Positions 10,691 to 23,718 of a DNA stretch of 64,000 nucleotides are shown here, piece by piece. How positions within the stretch are numbered: the first letter of the stretch is position 1; each line of letters opens with the position of its first letter. The DNA comes from Heterobilharzia americana (taxonomy: Eukaryota; Platyhelminthes; Trematoda; Strigeidida; Schistosomatidae): contig OX104130.1 of NCBI GenBank assembly GCA_944470555.2, positions 43,433,491 to 43,497,490 of the forward strand, in the 5' to 3' direction. The position numbers were made by a program, and so were the translations under genes. The notes below the pieces were generated by a model, which was given only the letters and a program-made list of their open reading frames with translations, ran no database searches and was not told the DNA's origin.

Positions 10691-12984
10691 ATAATCAGAC
10701 CTGTTGGTTATACCGATCTACATGAGACACGAATCTTAGCACAGTAGGTTTTCGTAATCTTTCGCCTTCATTCATTGATAACGAAAAGGATGTCAAACTG
10801 GATGGTTACCAGGTTTCATTTTAAAATAAAAAAGCTGACTTGAGTTGATGGAAGCACAGTCTTAAGTTTATTGGTAAAGATTCAATGTTTGTCGACCAAC
10901 CTACAAATTATCCTTAACAGAATATTTCACATGTCATGGTCAAACTAAAACCTTTTTTCTTTGGTCAAATTTATGCATGCAACTAAATGTTTAGTAGAAA
11001 TGGAACATTAAGAAACATAACACCGATTCGCATTACATCATATTAAATAGTGTCTTTGTACTCCGTTCGAGTTTTAACTACTAAGCCTGAATTTTTTGTT
11101 GAAAACTATACACCCAGTCATTGAACTTACTGTTCATTTTGGTTTCCATAATGGTCATACGCTCATCGGAAGTAAACAGTAATATCAAAATCAACAACAA
11201 AGTAGCAATCCAGCCATCTCCCATTCTAGTATGTAGACACCATGATACTATGAGCAAAGTAATATCTGTTAGCCCACAACTTAGAGATACAATAATTTTA
11301 TTTATGATATCTAAAATTTGCATCGAATAAGACAGAAGTGTCCTTTGAAATACTTTGTAAAAGATCAACAACAATAAGCGTGTTTCAGACTGATCAGAAA
11401 ATTAACAAGAAAAATGATAACTGCTCATCGACATTCAAGAAAAGCAAATCCCACAAAGTAAAAGGGCTTTGACGTCTTGCTTTTATCTACCTTCGTAATC
11501 GTATTCACACTGGTTGTTTGACTTTTTACTTCCACTTTTATTTTAAATTCTTTAGCAATCATCAGAGTTCAGCCTTAATTTCCATTTTGTTTCTAATGAA
11601 TGATTTAATCACTTCTTCATTCCCTATACTTGTTAATTATCTAAATTTCACTAAAATGAATTCCTACTGAACTTTAATGTCGAAATTGGTAAACTTTACA
11701 AAAAGCTATCAAAATTCAAAACATGTGTTCAATTGTCATGTATAAATTTAAAATAACAAAATAATGAATCTATATGTTGAACCTGATGAAACTTTATCAT
11801 AGAACGTTATTTTATTGAGTAAATAATGTGTGATCGACTCTGTTGAGAGACATTATTATTGTATGTAACAACAGAAGTTGAAGTCCAAAGTAAGTATAGT
11901 TTGTCGCATGATTTGGTTTAACAGCTTAGAACTTTACTAACCAAACGAAGAAACCTAACTTCTACTCCAATCATAGTTTCCTTTCTGCCATATTCGGAAC
12001 TTGTCCTCGAGTTTAATATCTTCTTTCTAACGTGAATACACAGAGATAATTCGTGCTCAAAAACTAAGTCTGCATTATTGATGAACTATCGGTTTTCAAA
12101 CTACTTTACAGAACAAAAATCTCCACTCATATGAGAGATGAAAAGATTCATGTTTCACCTCAGCTGTACTACTTATTCTAAAGTGCATCTTATGTCTGTT
12201 TTTAGATACAGTGTAACCAGTAGAGAGTTGTAAAAGCTTGTATTATATGCAAATTCACAATGACACATATGTTAAAACGTTTCATAAACGTTTTGAACAT
12301 CCAAGTGGATATTTGTAACTCAGTAATATCTATTTAGGTAAATGAACTATTTTAATCCAGTATAACATAATGAAAATCGATATTAGTCCTGTCATTCAAA
12401 ATGGTAGTGAAGCTTTATTATCAGTTGGAACTCACACTTCTGTTTGAAGAGCATTATGCAAGTAATCTGAAGGCTACTGGCAGAATTTCTGCTAGAACTC
12501 AACTTTTTCATTTTTAATTATCATTCTTGCAGATACCGATAAAGATTATCTTATACTACCTGATCAATGTTCTAAATAAGTTAAAAGCATTCCAAAATGG
12601 CTAAAAAGTTTCTCATAATGAATATATTCAACATTAATCAGCAGATTGTCACATCTCTCACCTTAACTTTAAAGTATCATAAAACCATTTTCAATAACAA
12701 TAAAGGTCAACTAATGCAGAAATAATAGTAGATTTCGGCAGTAAAGGCTAAATAAAGCATCTATTTATCCAACCCTAGAAGAATCAAAGTAATAAATACA
12801 ATTTTTGCATGGGGTATTTGTAAGCACTGATATAACTAATGTAACTATAAATCTCATAGACATATTTAAACCTTAGACGGTTTGAATACTTCAAATAACT
12901 TGTTAGGTACATAATTACACATAACTGCTCATCATTGTCTAACATTAAAGCTTTTCAGTATTTCATGAAAAGTATACATTTTAA
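10691..12984. other. anonymous AT-rich DNA with one possible terminal exon
   Basis: No assigned gene. On the minus strand 11081-11310 could be a last exon: it starts after an AAATTTTAG acceptor-like site, has a strongly hydrophobic segment (WIATLLLILILLF) and ends in a charged tail (ERMTIMETKMNSKFNDW) before TAG. No partner exon was found, so it stays a candidate only. Confidence 0.5.
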
Positions 12985-13336
12985 TATAATCCCAGCGTGT
13001 TTAGAAAATCAAAACAAGATATTTCTCAACATTTCGTTGTGTAAGCCACAACTTCTTCAGTAGAATATACGGATTTTTATTGACATCAACATATATAGTC
13101 AAATGATAATTTAAATATTTAGTGAGTCCAGGTCATTGGTTAGGTGGTTTTTCTGTCCAACTTGAGTGATTACGACTAGTCATTACAAGTCCATGTCATT
13201 TGACAACGAACATGTAGGATAGTCAAAGTGTGTGTGTGTGTGAGGTGTTTATGAAAGTTGTAGAAGAAGTTGTGGCTCACACAGTGACATGTTTAGAAAT
13301 ATCTTGTTTTGATCTTCTATCCACGCTGCTATTATA
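12985..13336. mobile_element. MITE-like element with ~75 bp terminal inverted repeats
   Basis: The left end (12985 to ~13060) and the reverse complement of the right end (13336 back to ~13261) match over about 75 bp with roughly ten differences. Shared stretches include CAGCGTG, ATCAAAACAAGATATTTCT and AGCCACAACTTCTTC. The ~200 bp interior has no ORF and carries a GT microsatellite (13228-13243). Length, lack of coding and long inverted ends fit a non-autonomous DNA transposon. Inside the outermost 8 bp the repeat begins CAGCG, close to the hAT-type CAGNG end, but the flanking 8-mers are not direct repeats, so the superfamily is open. A simple fold-back is the alternative. Confidence 0.75.
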
Positions 13337-16300
13337 CTGAAACGTATTCTTATAATGATTTAATCAGACTGTGTGTTCAACTTCTTCCATGACATTCGTA
13401 ACAACTATGGTCTGGATGTTTATAACCTTTTGAATGATTTCACTTACTTAAAATGTCTATACTGACAAGAATCTTATTTCAAAGGAAGTTTGTTACCACC
13501 TGGTTCACAAGTCAGAAAATGTAGTTTCTATATTAGTGGCCAGCACCTTAAAATCAGTAGAACTCTCCTTAGATAATGCCTATTTGAGAATTATAGAAAC
13601 TAACTAAAACCCAAATGAACGGTTGTGTAACTGGTAAGAAGCAAAATGTTTCGAAGAAAACGTAACCGGAATCACCTAACAACAGAGAAGCGATAATTGT
13701 ATATTCAACTGATTTTCCACAAGGAAAAAAATCAAAGCAAATAAGGAAGCTATACAAATTGTTGATATTAAAATGTATGTGGCTGAAGGCTAAAAATCGT
13801 CAATCTTTTGAGATATATATTCAGTATGTTTAATCGACATGTGTACAGCCCTCGAGATCACAAGTGATTACAACGTAAAATGAATAACATATTTATTTCT
13901 ACCCATATTTACTTAGAGTAAAGAACCCATAGTGATAGAATTGATTCTAAAAGCGTCTTTAACCTTTTTTCTGATTCCACCTATTCGCAAAACATGTTCA
14001 ACAACATGAAAGATCTATCAAATGAATTGTGGCAGCTCGAAATGTCAAGAAAAGTAATAATCATAAAAACCCAAAACTTTGAAAACTGTGATATACGTAA
14101 CCAGTACAGAGAGAAGTACACTTTCTGAGGGAATTTCACACCAAACAACATTATGAGCAGATAAATTTTGCCCTTAAGTATTCCATTTTAACATTCTTGT
14201 GTCATTCTATAATATGATGCACTTAAGCAAAGTGAAACATATCACGAAAATTAAAAATTATTTTTTCATGACAAGTTTGGTATTTAATTTTGGATCCTTG
14301 CATAAAGAAGCTAAGAGGGATTTGGACGAAGTTTTTTGATTTTGTGTAGTTGTTTAATATTGAATACGACAAACGTTTGACAACTGAATCATTCAGGTAA
14401 TTCCAACCTCTTACCTTATGTATTTTCAAGTTTGTTGTAAACTTATTGTTCCATCATTTCAGTACAAAAGCTGTTCGCTTGCTCGAACTGATTCTTAATG
14501 ATATGAATGAAGTATTTGGTCCTTTTCGAAGTACTTCCCTCACTGTTGAGATTACCATATTTATTTTGTATCTCACCTCAACAATATAAATATTATTTTA
14601 ATTGAGTGCAGGCTTTGCTGATTAAAAATGTGGTGAGAAAGCTTTATTGACTTAGACAAGGAACAAACTATATTGGTTATAGGTACAAATGTAAACTTTT
14701 CGAGACGTGAAATTACTCCTGAGATATCTCTTAAATGCCCTTCAGCAGTACCCGTGTATACCTATGTCACTGAGGTACACTAAGTATATCCGTAAACTTA
14801 AGTTCATTCGTGTCGTGAACACTAGTTCTCGCATCTCTAACGTACGCTAGTTATTCAGAAATCATTGTCTGAAATTGATAAACCATTTAATTTAGTAAAC
14901 GTTGTTTTAAAGTTATGTACCTGATCAACCGCAACTTATCAATAACCTGTAGCGAAATTCAACATTAAAAGCCAGTTTGATACCCTTATTGAGTTTATGA
15001 TACCGTTTAAGGATAAACGTTGAATAGTTCACACGCAATAACACAATTACGGTTTCAGTAAACAATTTCATAATTTCATGTTCTATTTTTAGACTTTACC
15101 TTGAATCTAGAAGATTTTCACAGTGTTGACGACAGAGGTAAGATGTTATTTGTTTGGAAATCTTGATGACTAATTTAACCTATTTACTATCGATGCAGTA
15201 TATGGTGACCTTCACTTGTTCATATTCAGCAGTGAGATAGAATCCCTATAATTTTGTCAAATTCAATTAAGGAATTCTCTGAGCGATCATGGAGTCAGCA
15301 CTTAAATATAAACTTGTTAGCCAAGTTGTCCACAGTTTCGTGGTTAAGCTGTTTATCCCCATAAACTAGTATAAGCAAGTGTATAGAAACAAAAAACAGA
15401 CTATATTTACCTATCCCTACTGGATAACAGAGTGTGTTTTTGAGGAGATTTTTATACGTTCACCAATATAAGTGAAACAGTGAACACAACGAATTCTCAT
15501 GATATTATGATACTATTGGCTTAAACGAAGAAAATAAGTGCACATGCAACAAGTTCTAGAAAGCAGCATATCAATTCAATCAAAAACATGTAGGCTGATT
15601 AGGTTTTAAACTCACAAGTTTTCTTGACGCTTTGGCATTTTAAGTATATTTTATGATATTTTCCATCAGTTTCCTACAATGTGTTAGGCAACCACAATAA
15701 TAAAGTTTAATAACCAAGTATGTTGGTGAGTGGTAAAACCAATCCGCTGCACATCTAGTTAAAAACAGACTGAAATTTAATTGGTCAGTACACATATGAA
15801 ACTCTCATTTGCACAATATTTTGGTTAGTTATGCAGTATAATAGGACATAAAAATGTGATCTTGAATTTACGCATCTAGTTGGATCATTAAGTGTCCAAT
15901 CAAAAAACGCGTACGTCTGTGTTTTATTAATTGATCAAAACAATACGCGTCAGATTTAAAATGTTTTGTTTTGCATGATAACTGCATTGTTTTATAATTG
16001 AAATTTTGATTAAATTAGACAACTTTCACAAAAAAGTTGTTGACAATAACACCTAGTTACATTAACTGTACCATTACAAACATGATGGAATTGTAATGAT
16101 CATAAGAAAGGTATCACTAAATGTAGCCAGTAACAACTTTGAGATTACTAACGGAAGAATGTGTTATTGACAAGCCACAAAATACTCATTATATTACAAT
16201 CAGATTGCTTGGTTGTAGGGTATGCGTCCCAAAGTGGAAGTGACTAGACATCAGTGTGTGCTACAATGTGAAAACCAGCCAGTTTTGATCTCTTTGATAT

Positions 16301-18189
16301 CAGTATTTTAAGAAATAAAGTACAGAGGTTCAATGTGCAGTACAAAAAAACAAACTCGCACTTTTTCATTCAAGTCTTCTCTTCTGTGAGCAGAATTCAA
16401 ACCCATCCCTCTAAGTTATTGTCCGACTAACCGCCAACTTTTTCAACTTTTTTTGAATAAGTCTAAATAAGTGCTTGCTACTTATATTGTTATGCCCACT
16501 ACTTTAGCCTTCAGTGTTGTTGATCATTGCCAAGAATCTTCACTAACCCATATTTAAGCTGCTTTCAATGACTATTTTGTTCAGAGACTTAAGGAAGAAT
16601 GCGTTCACGTACATTCATCACTTCGTATGAAGCTGCCCATGGAAAAAATATTCACAAGTACTATGTACAGTCTAACTTGAGGGGGTGAAATTTTTCCCAT
16701 CCCTTTTTGTGAATGAGGAAGAAAACTGTGAAAAGACAGGTATTGATAATGATCGAACGATTACATTGCCAAATTTTCAAAAAAGGTAGATAATGTCTAA
16801 GATATGTAACATCTAGGCAATTACGTGCACCTAAAGCACAATTGTTGGAGCTCACTTCTCAGTATATCAAGATTTTGTGAATGCAGCCAGATGCATGAGG
16901 TTTTCCTTTATTAATCATTTTCAGTTTTTATGTTTCGCCACAAAATATGCTAAGAGTTGATGACTTCGCGACTGATTTGTATTATGCCTACTGAAATGCA
17001 TAATAGAGTAGTTTATTTTTTCTTGATTATTGAAAGCAACGTGTTTTTCTAAAACTTTTTTTCGAAAGGATGTCGGAAACAAGCAGTAATACTTATAATC
17101 AAGGTGAAACAAACAGTAGTATATAAGCTATTCTGTCTAGATGATATACGATGACGAAATTACAAAATCCAAGTAAATCTGAACAAGAATAAGCTGAAGG
17201 AAATAAAGTGTAAGGTTGATACATTATTCGATCAATATAAGTAAGCAAAAGACTGTTGAGTATAAGCTGCTCTTCTTATCGATCTAAATTAATTATCATG
17301 ATGCTTAAATAAACTCCAATATAAGAATTTCGATATTTTACCGAAGATCCCCAACATGTAATATAAAGAAAAGTCAAATAGTTGAGTGGAGAGACTTTTC
17401 TGGACGATTTCATCCGTGCAGTTGTACAGTCACAACCACATACAATTTTCGTTTGTGAACATCTTTAGTAAATTTGGTATCTACCATAACTTTCTGTGCA
17501 ACAGATACGGTAACCAATAAAGTACATTGCTACAGGTCAAAACATTAAGACTGTATAAACCAAAAAATGTGTAGAAAGTGAATGAACAAAAACATTTTTG
17601 GATAACTAACTGCGCAGCATGATGAGAACTCAAAGAATGAAAGGCAACGGCAATAATACACAAGAGGTAATTAGCTGATATTATGCGAGAGGTGCAGAGA
17701 ATGAAGCAGGGAAGGAAAGAGTAGTGACTTAAGGAAATTATTTCTGAAAGCATAAAGGAGGAGTGGTCTCTTTGTGTCCAGAGTCATGGATTCTCTAACC
17801 AATCAGTCAGAGCTTCAGCAATACAAACAAGGAGAATATGTACTCCTTTTAATAAGTAACTACTCATACTGATAGTGACTTTAGAGGAAGACATTGTACA
17901 GACTGACTGTTGGTAAGGTGTTCAGTTGTTACACATCTAATAGATTCACAAATACGACTTTGCAGCTACACGTATAGTACTCTCGAGGCTATTGAACGAG
18001 AAGCACACCGAACAACTAATACACTTATTTCCACGACAGCAGGTTAACTGGTATGACTGATATAGAGATGACTAGATATACGATTCTATCTTTCAAAATA
18101 TTATGAAAATTGACGGTTACAGAAAGTCGCTCTCAAAATTGTTGCAATTTTGTTCTTAGGGAGTTTGAGATCCTTCTCTTAAGGTTATC
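13337..18189. other. anonymous AT-rich DNA, no gene assigned
   Basis: Nearly 5 kb of AT-rich sequence without a recognisable protein, RNA gene or element. ORFs are under ~95 codons and look random. The hydrophobic minus ORF at 17481-17753 has no supporting splice context that I can identify. Confidence 0.6.
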
Positions 18190-19260
18190 AGCAGCTGTAT
18201 GAACTTTGAAATCCGAACTAATACACAACACTTGCTGTGATATAGAACGAAGATCATCTTTCTCAGGTTTTAGCGTGGTGTTTTGATCAATGAGCCGTAT
18301 TGGACAAGTGTTTTCGAGTAGTGTTTTGGGTACTAAAAAAGTTACCTCTTCGAGAATGTCATGGATGTGAATACAAGTAGCGAGGAATTTAATTAAATTT
18401 TTTTTTAGCCAACAGGTCTCTAGCTGTAGAAGCTAGTCAAAGAACCGTTTTAATGGGTTTTCTATTCACTGAAACCCAATAAGAGTTCGATTAATTCCTT
18501 GTTCGTTCGACATCAGGAAAGGGGATTTTAGTCCCATTTTACTTTTCGAAAGTGACTTTTATTACTGGATGGTAGCTGTTAAATGCTCGGAGTAAAAAAC
18601 TAAAGACAGAATTATCATTATACAAGACAAAGTCACCCCGTACCTTCCATATAAATGGAAATCACTGATTGTGGAATTTAGACAACTTTTTCCAGAATGG
18701 GCGTAAAATCATCTGCAAACAATGGACACAGGGAGAATCCCATAGCTGTTGTATCTTTTGTCCGTAGATCATCACGTCAGACAAATCGCGGACTTAACAT
18801 AACATTCAGTAACAATTCCTTCAGAAATACAGTTGATAGTCAAATATCCGATCCGTTATCTTCTACGTATCTGTGAAAAACAACTTGTTTACGCAAGTCG
18901 GATATCGATGAAAAGTGGCATTATACCAGGAAATAGCATCTGCCTGCAAGTGACACCTTTATTGTGCAGCTGATGACTTTGAAACTATCATACAGAAAAT
19001 AAGCATGGATTTGTCTTTTTGTAAGGCATGTAATTTCGGTCAGCCATTTAACAAATGAAGGATAGGGAGATCCGAGCATGTCCAGAATCGGGCAAAAGGA
19101 TAAGCCAGTTCCGTCTATTGTCGGCACCCCACAAAGCCATGGTATTTCAGAACCTGCTGATATTATTCACTCCACAGGTCTTTGTTCACTAGCTGGTTAT
19201 TTTTCACCTTATTTAACAGCTCAGTGATTTGCTTTTCAGATGCGTTATGCTTTTGGTTGG
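18190..19260 (-). pseudogene. Penelope-like RT remnant, second family
   Basis: Minus strand, several frames. Around 18921-19127 it gives TIDGTGLSFCPILDMLGSPY and FVKWLTEITCLTKRQIHAY (the RPILSMxxSxYHxxAKWL block), then KQVVFHRYVEDNGSD near 18860, then FLKELLLNVMLSPRF and TTAMGFSLCPLFADDF (decayed motif B, normally GVAMGSPLGPLLADxF) near 18700-18800, FHLYGRYG (decayed motif C) near 18650, and INRTLIGF plus CWLKKNLIKFLATCIHI down to ~18290. Order and spacing fit a Penelope-like RT of a different subfamily from the 9-10.7 kb copy. Many stops; no endonuclease recognised. Much older than the other copy. Confidence 0.75.
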
Positions 19261-19619
19261 TTTTTTAGAAAACACTTGTCTGAGAGTGGATTGTCTAATA
19301 CGTATTGCAACTAATGAGTAGTTGATTTGTAAAGTCATGAGCAGTTGGAATTCTACACCGCCGGTAAGAATTGCCGGGGTCCTCATAGACACTCCTCAAC
19401 TCATCTGTCAGCTAAAATATCTTTCTTTTTTCAAATGCTATGTGATACAGATATAAAAGATCAACGTGGAAGTTCATACACTAGTGCATCAGCTCAACCT
19501 GCCACACTTCATAGCAGCGTACAAAGAACAGATGTGTAGAAGAAGAGTGGGATCAAAGTAGACAAAGTTGAGTGAGAGAACAAACAGCTTGAAGATGAAG
19601 GTAATTGTAAATATTCAAG
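19261..19619. other. spacer between retroelements
   Basis: Roughly 350 bp between the Penelope remnant and the 3' end of the RTE-like LINE. No motif is recognised; it may hold the LINE's 3' untranslated region. Confidence 0.4.
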
Positions 19620-20284
19620 CTTTAGATGTCAAGGAGTAAATATATCTGCACCACTGTGACCGATTTTCAGTCCCATCACCAAGAGTCCTCAACTATTGAT
19701 TCTTTTCGTCTTGAGGACCAAAGCCAGAAAGTCTACATCTCCCCACATGGCTCAGACGAACAGTTAGGGACTTCATCAATTGGTATCATGCCTTGGTCTG
19801 GCCACTCTGAACCCTCTTCCAACCTAATCCAACTTCCCCTAGGCTAGGCATTCGCAATACATATCCAAGCCATCTCAGCCAACCTCATCAATCGACTTGT
19901 AAGTCTTGCCTAGTATCCTTTCTCTGACCTCGACATCGTTCACATGGTAATCCCACTAAATGGGACAATTGCTACAGAGACATCTGTGATCAAAACCCAG
20001 TAATCGCTTCGTGTCTTTTACTTTCAACGCCCATGTCTCAGTCGTATAAAAGGATAGAATGAGCTGCAGCATACTATGTACATCCTTTGTTAGACAGTCG
20101 AATATCTTACCAGTCGGCACCACAGGTGTTGCAAGTTGGCAAGTGCCGAACGGACCTTCTGTTTCCGAGATGAGATTTCGTCACCAACCAGCCAGTTTGG
20201 GCTGATACAACTCCTCAGGTAAGTGGAACGGTCGATGTGTTCCATCACTTCACTCTTAATCGTTAAACTAGGATTAATTGTAGA

Positions 20285-20930
20285 TCAGTCATGAAGTATC
20301 ATCTCACATTTGACAGGTGCCAGCGAAACGTATGCCACCCAAACATACTCAGATTTCTGCTTAACGCGTTTAGAAGACTGCATTTTGTCACTATCTCCAC
20401 CTAACAGGGCAATTTGTTCTGTATACTCCAAGTCAACCAGATGATCTGCAAGGATTAGGTCAATCCCTTTGAAGCCAGAGGTACCTGATGTTATGTCCAT
20501 TAGTATGTCTATAACGAAGTTAAATAGGAACAGTGACAATGGGCATCCCTGGCAGACAACACTAGTTGTCGTCACTTCAGATGACAACTTTCCATAAGCC
20601 TTGACACGGCTGCGTGAGCCCGAGTACAAAGCTTTGATTAGCGTGATGTACTTCCTCGGTACTCCCTTCACAGACAGACACCCCCACAACACCTCACAGT
20701 TGACAGAGTCGAATGTCGCTTTTGGGTCAAGAAATGAGCCAAGTGTCGGTCGCCGGTAGGTATGTCTATGTTCTAGCACCAGACGAAGGGTAAAAATCTG
20801 ACCAACGAAGCCTCGTTTACGTCTGAAACCTGCCTGGCTTTCACAAGTTTGCTGTTCTTGGGCTCCAGTTAAGCGCTAGATTTCTATGGACGCTAGGACC
20901 TTAGGTTGCGTTATTAGTCAAACTAATCCT
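20285..20930 (-). pseudogene. RTE-like reverse transcriptase domain
   Basis: From ~20930: KVLASIEI, a stop, then QQTCESQAGFRRKRGFVGQI (conserved QAGFR motif), a frame change, then LEHRHTYRRPTLGSFLDPKATFDSVNCEVLWGCLS (motif A; FDSV), YITLIKALYS, VVCQGCPLSLFLFNFVIDILM (motif B, RQGCPLSP-type), IDLILADHLVDLEYTEQIALLG (motif C: normally YADD, here YTEQ, so both metal-binding Asp are gone) and KCEMILHD. The catalytic loss and stops mean no active RT. The core block 20285-20779 is one open frame of 164 codons. Confidence 0.88.
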
Positions 20931-21867
20931 CCTATGGATGTCGCAGAAAGACTTCTCTTCCTTCTTACATACTTAGATGATCAGTGAAGTGGACCGGTCT
21001 GACAGCACTACTTCTGATTCCCAATGCACTACGCAGTACCGCCACTTTAAGCAGCAATTGCCTACTTCCATCCTTGAAAATGTTGGGTGGAAAAGTGGCA
21101 GGCCCTGCTTCTTTACATCGTTTCAGGTTCAATACAGCTTTTTCAACTTTAAAAAGAGTTGGAGGACCTACATTACGTCCTATTCAGGTTCAGGCTGGAT
21201 GTTGGGCAACTTAAGCGTAGCTTAGGACCATTTGAGCAGTGCCTCAAAGTGTTTCACCCAATGTTCTAGCTGCTTATCTTGAGAGGTTATCAGCATTCCA
21301 TCCTTTTCAGTGATGGTTTCACTAACCATCATCCTGTTCTTGCCGGTATCCTCAGTAAATTCAATCAGTTGCCAAGTTTTACCCAAAGCCGATGTCCTCT
21401 TCATCTTCCTCGCTCTCGCCACCCACTACTTCTAGCGATCATTGCGAAGACCCTTGGTCAACTTACATTTCAGTTGCATTTGCTCTTCATCATGGTCAAA
21501 GCCAGCTGCAACGAGTCTTCTCACATCAATAAGTTTGCATGACGTCTTGGAAATCCAGTGATGTTTGCCTACCTTCGGGTGTAGGTTATCAATTCTTTTT
21601 ACCGCTGTTTCTACAGCAGACTTAATATCATGTCAGGTTTCTCCAGAATGAGGATTGCTGTCGTGTTCAGATAAATACTTAGCTATCCCTCCCCTAAATT
21701 CGGACTTGACGTTCTCGTCTTCTAGTTGGCCTCACTGTCACCTGTTCCCAGTAAGGAGCAGACATTCAAGAGCCCGTACTACCACGTGAATGGAGTCCAA
21801 ACTAGTACTCCAGAAAAACCGACGATCCTCTCTAACGATAGCCTATACCAATGTGATCTATCTGTGT

Positions 21868-22370
21868 CTATTGTCGGTTTAAAGTCAGCGGGCGCCGTGT
21901 GAGACAGTGTCGCTTCTTATGCCTGAAGTCAGCGCTGGCCGGAAACAAGCGATTGTCAGGATAAAATTGCAAAAGACAATCACCGCTGTCAGTCCGTTGG
22001 CATGAGATCCCGTAAATACTTCCCTGATGCCCTTCTGAATGATTCAGCTTCCCTACTTCAGCCTTAAAGTCACCTGCTAGTATGACTATGTCTGAACGTT
22101 TTACTTTCTTTAGCGAAATTGACAGCTCATAGAATTTATCCATCGCATCATGCAAACTACAGTCAGTGTATGCGTAGGTGGAAATTACGCATAGGCATCG
22201 CCTAGTCTCATAATCCTTCCTAGTCCTTACGGATTCATTCAACCGAACAGCACATTGACGGCTGTTTACTGCTATCCAGTGGATAAGCACACTTCCTGCT
22301 CTAAAACTAGATGCTATGCCTACACAAGCGAGTCCATGAGAGCTAACCATTGGGTCTCCGGATGCTCATA
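21868..22370 (-). pseudogene. RTE-like APE-type endonuclease domain
   Basis: 160-codon open frame beginning at the equivalent of the SGDP motif. It contains AGSVLIHWIAVNSRQCAVRL, RRCLCVISTYAYTDCSLHDA (the family's VYAPTDC block), FYELSISLKKVKRSDIVILAGDFKAEVG (the GDFNA motif of APE endonucleases; Asn is replaced by Lys) and RTDSGDCLLQF (RTDNGDRLL). The expected DHI / SDH motifs (QIDHIGIGY, LDSIHVVVRA) follow in another frame to ~21780, with SDHA changed to SIHV. This domain normally nicks DNA to prime insertion; the changed catalytic positions and stops argue it is dead. Confidence 0.85.
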
Positions 22371-22600
22371 AACTGTATTTTGAAGATTCACTAGTAAGGC
22401 TAGGTGAGGTCAATTTAATAACCGCTCATGGGTCTTGTATACGCATCTCAGAGACACATCATAAATCCATGGCTAGAGATTCCAGAGTTCTGGTGAGCGA
22501 TGTTTGCTGTCCGATCTGGCAACGAGTTCAGACGTTGAAAGCTCCCACGCAAAATCGATGACAAGCGCGGTCTTAGAAGACTTGGAATAAAGTTTCCTCA

Positions 22601-23661
22601 GGTTTGATTGTTGGCGATGTTTGCAGAGTGAGAGGTTAGGGAAGCTGTAAGAGGCTTTACATAAGTATCAGGAGTTGAAGGCAAAGGAGAGAGAGTTGAG
22701 GAGGATAGGTTATGTTTAATTGGGCCTTGCTTACTACTGGGAACGAGTAGATGGCTAACACTTCCCGGCTGCCAACAGCATGGAAGGCGATTTCTTCTTA
22801 CGGTGCCTGAAAGAGGAAAAGATTTGTGTGACCATGCAGCCCATGGGACATCCACTTAATGCCTATCATACAGTCTTTTGTGGATTGTTGATGTGAGATG
22901 TGGCTGACCTTCCCACAGGGAAGAGGGTTCACTGTGGCACTGCTTGTCATTCAAGGGAAACACCTTACTGCTATCACAACCCCATCCCGGTAGTAGTAAG
23001 ACTTCGCTCTAGGGACCCTATCACAGTGTAGTGATTTATACTACAACAGTAACTGCTTTCTGTCTTACTACTACCAAACAAACCTTTCCAGCACGATAAA
23101 ACCTCCAAGAAACAAGTGATCCAGCCAGTGTAGGTCATTGGGTCATTTTAACATACAAGCCAGACCACCACACCAAGGTAACAACTATCGGCCGAGTAAG
23201 TGCGGAAAATGATTTTATGTCATGTATGACTTATTCTCGCACAAGAATGCTTACGGTTTCAAAAAGACTGTGTACATTATTCATTCGTTGTTGCACTAAA
23301 ACATATGACTTAATGTACTACTATCACTGCCTTCATTCATCTCTTTAGGTTTGTTTATGATAAAAGCACGTCAGCTAAAACATCTTAAGCCAGTTGTAGA
23401 CTATATAATATATCCCTCCGACTAACCATTGCTAGATTTTTGAACTTCGGCTTCGATGTAGTAGTGTTTATTAAATTCTGACAAATCACATACATTGATA
23501 TGGAGTTAGGTGATGTGCACATCAGATCGACGGAAATTTAAAATTTGTATTAAAAATAAACTAGTTATTTCTTGTTTCAAGGTCATTTGCACGCATATGG
23601 TTATGGTAGTAATCATCTGTATTTTTAGTAGAGGTTACTGCAATGCTGTTATTCTGAAGGT

Positions 23662-23665
<4 letters not shown>
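22601..23665. other. LINE leader and anonymous flank
   Basis: The minus-strand ORF 22598-22855 (Ser/Pro-rich, SSSTLSPLPS) probably belongs to the 5' leader of the RTE-like LINE, because its end lies close to the endonuclease start. From ~22900 to 23665 nothing is recognised. Confidence 0.45.

Positions 23666-23715
<50 letters not shown>
23666..23715. repeat. AT dinucleotide microsatellite
   Basis: About 50 bp of uninterrupted AT. It creates the Tyr-Ile run in a plus-strand ORF (23510-23785) that is not a gene. Confidence 0.97.

Positions 23716-23718
<3 letters not shown>

Larger units (their letters stand above)
19620..22600 (-). mobile_element. RTE-like LINE, nearly full length but decayed
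   Basis: Minus-strand LINE in the order endonuclease, linker, RT, C-terminal region. Upstream of ~22400 (to ~22850) a short leader ORF (SSKQGPIKHNL-type) may belong to it. The endonuclease lies at 21868-22370, a linker with KTWQLIEFTEDTGKN and SQDKQLEHWVKHFEALL at 21222-21422, the RT at ~20285-20930, and a C-terminal block with LANLQHLW and LTSRLMRLAEMAWI at ~19850-20200. Stops and shifts occur throughout. The family is the same as the copy at 63070-64000 and differs from the one at 1-1460. Confidence 0.85.

Noticed and set aside
20977..21542. Plus-strand ORFs opposite the RTE-like LINE
   Set aside because: They are antisense shadows of the LINE linker, which has recognisable family motifs on the minus strand.
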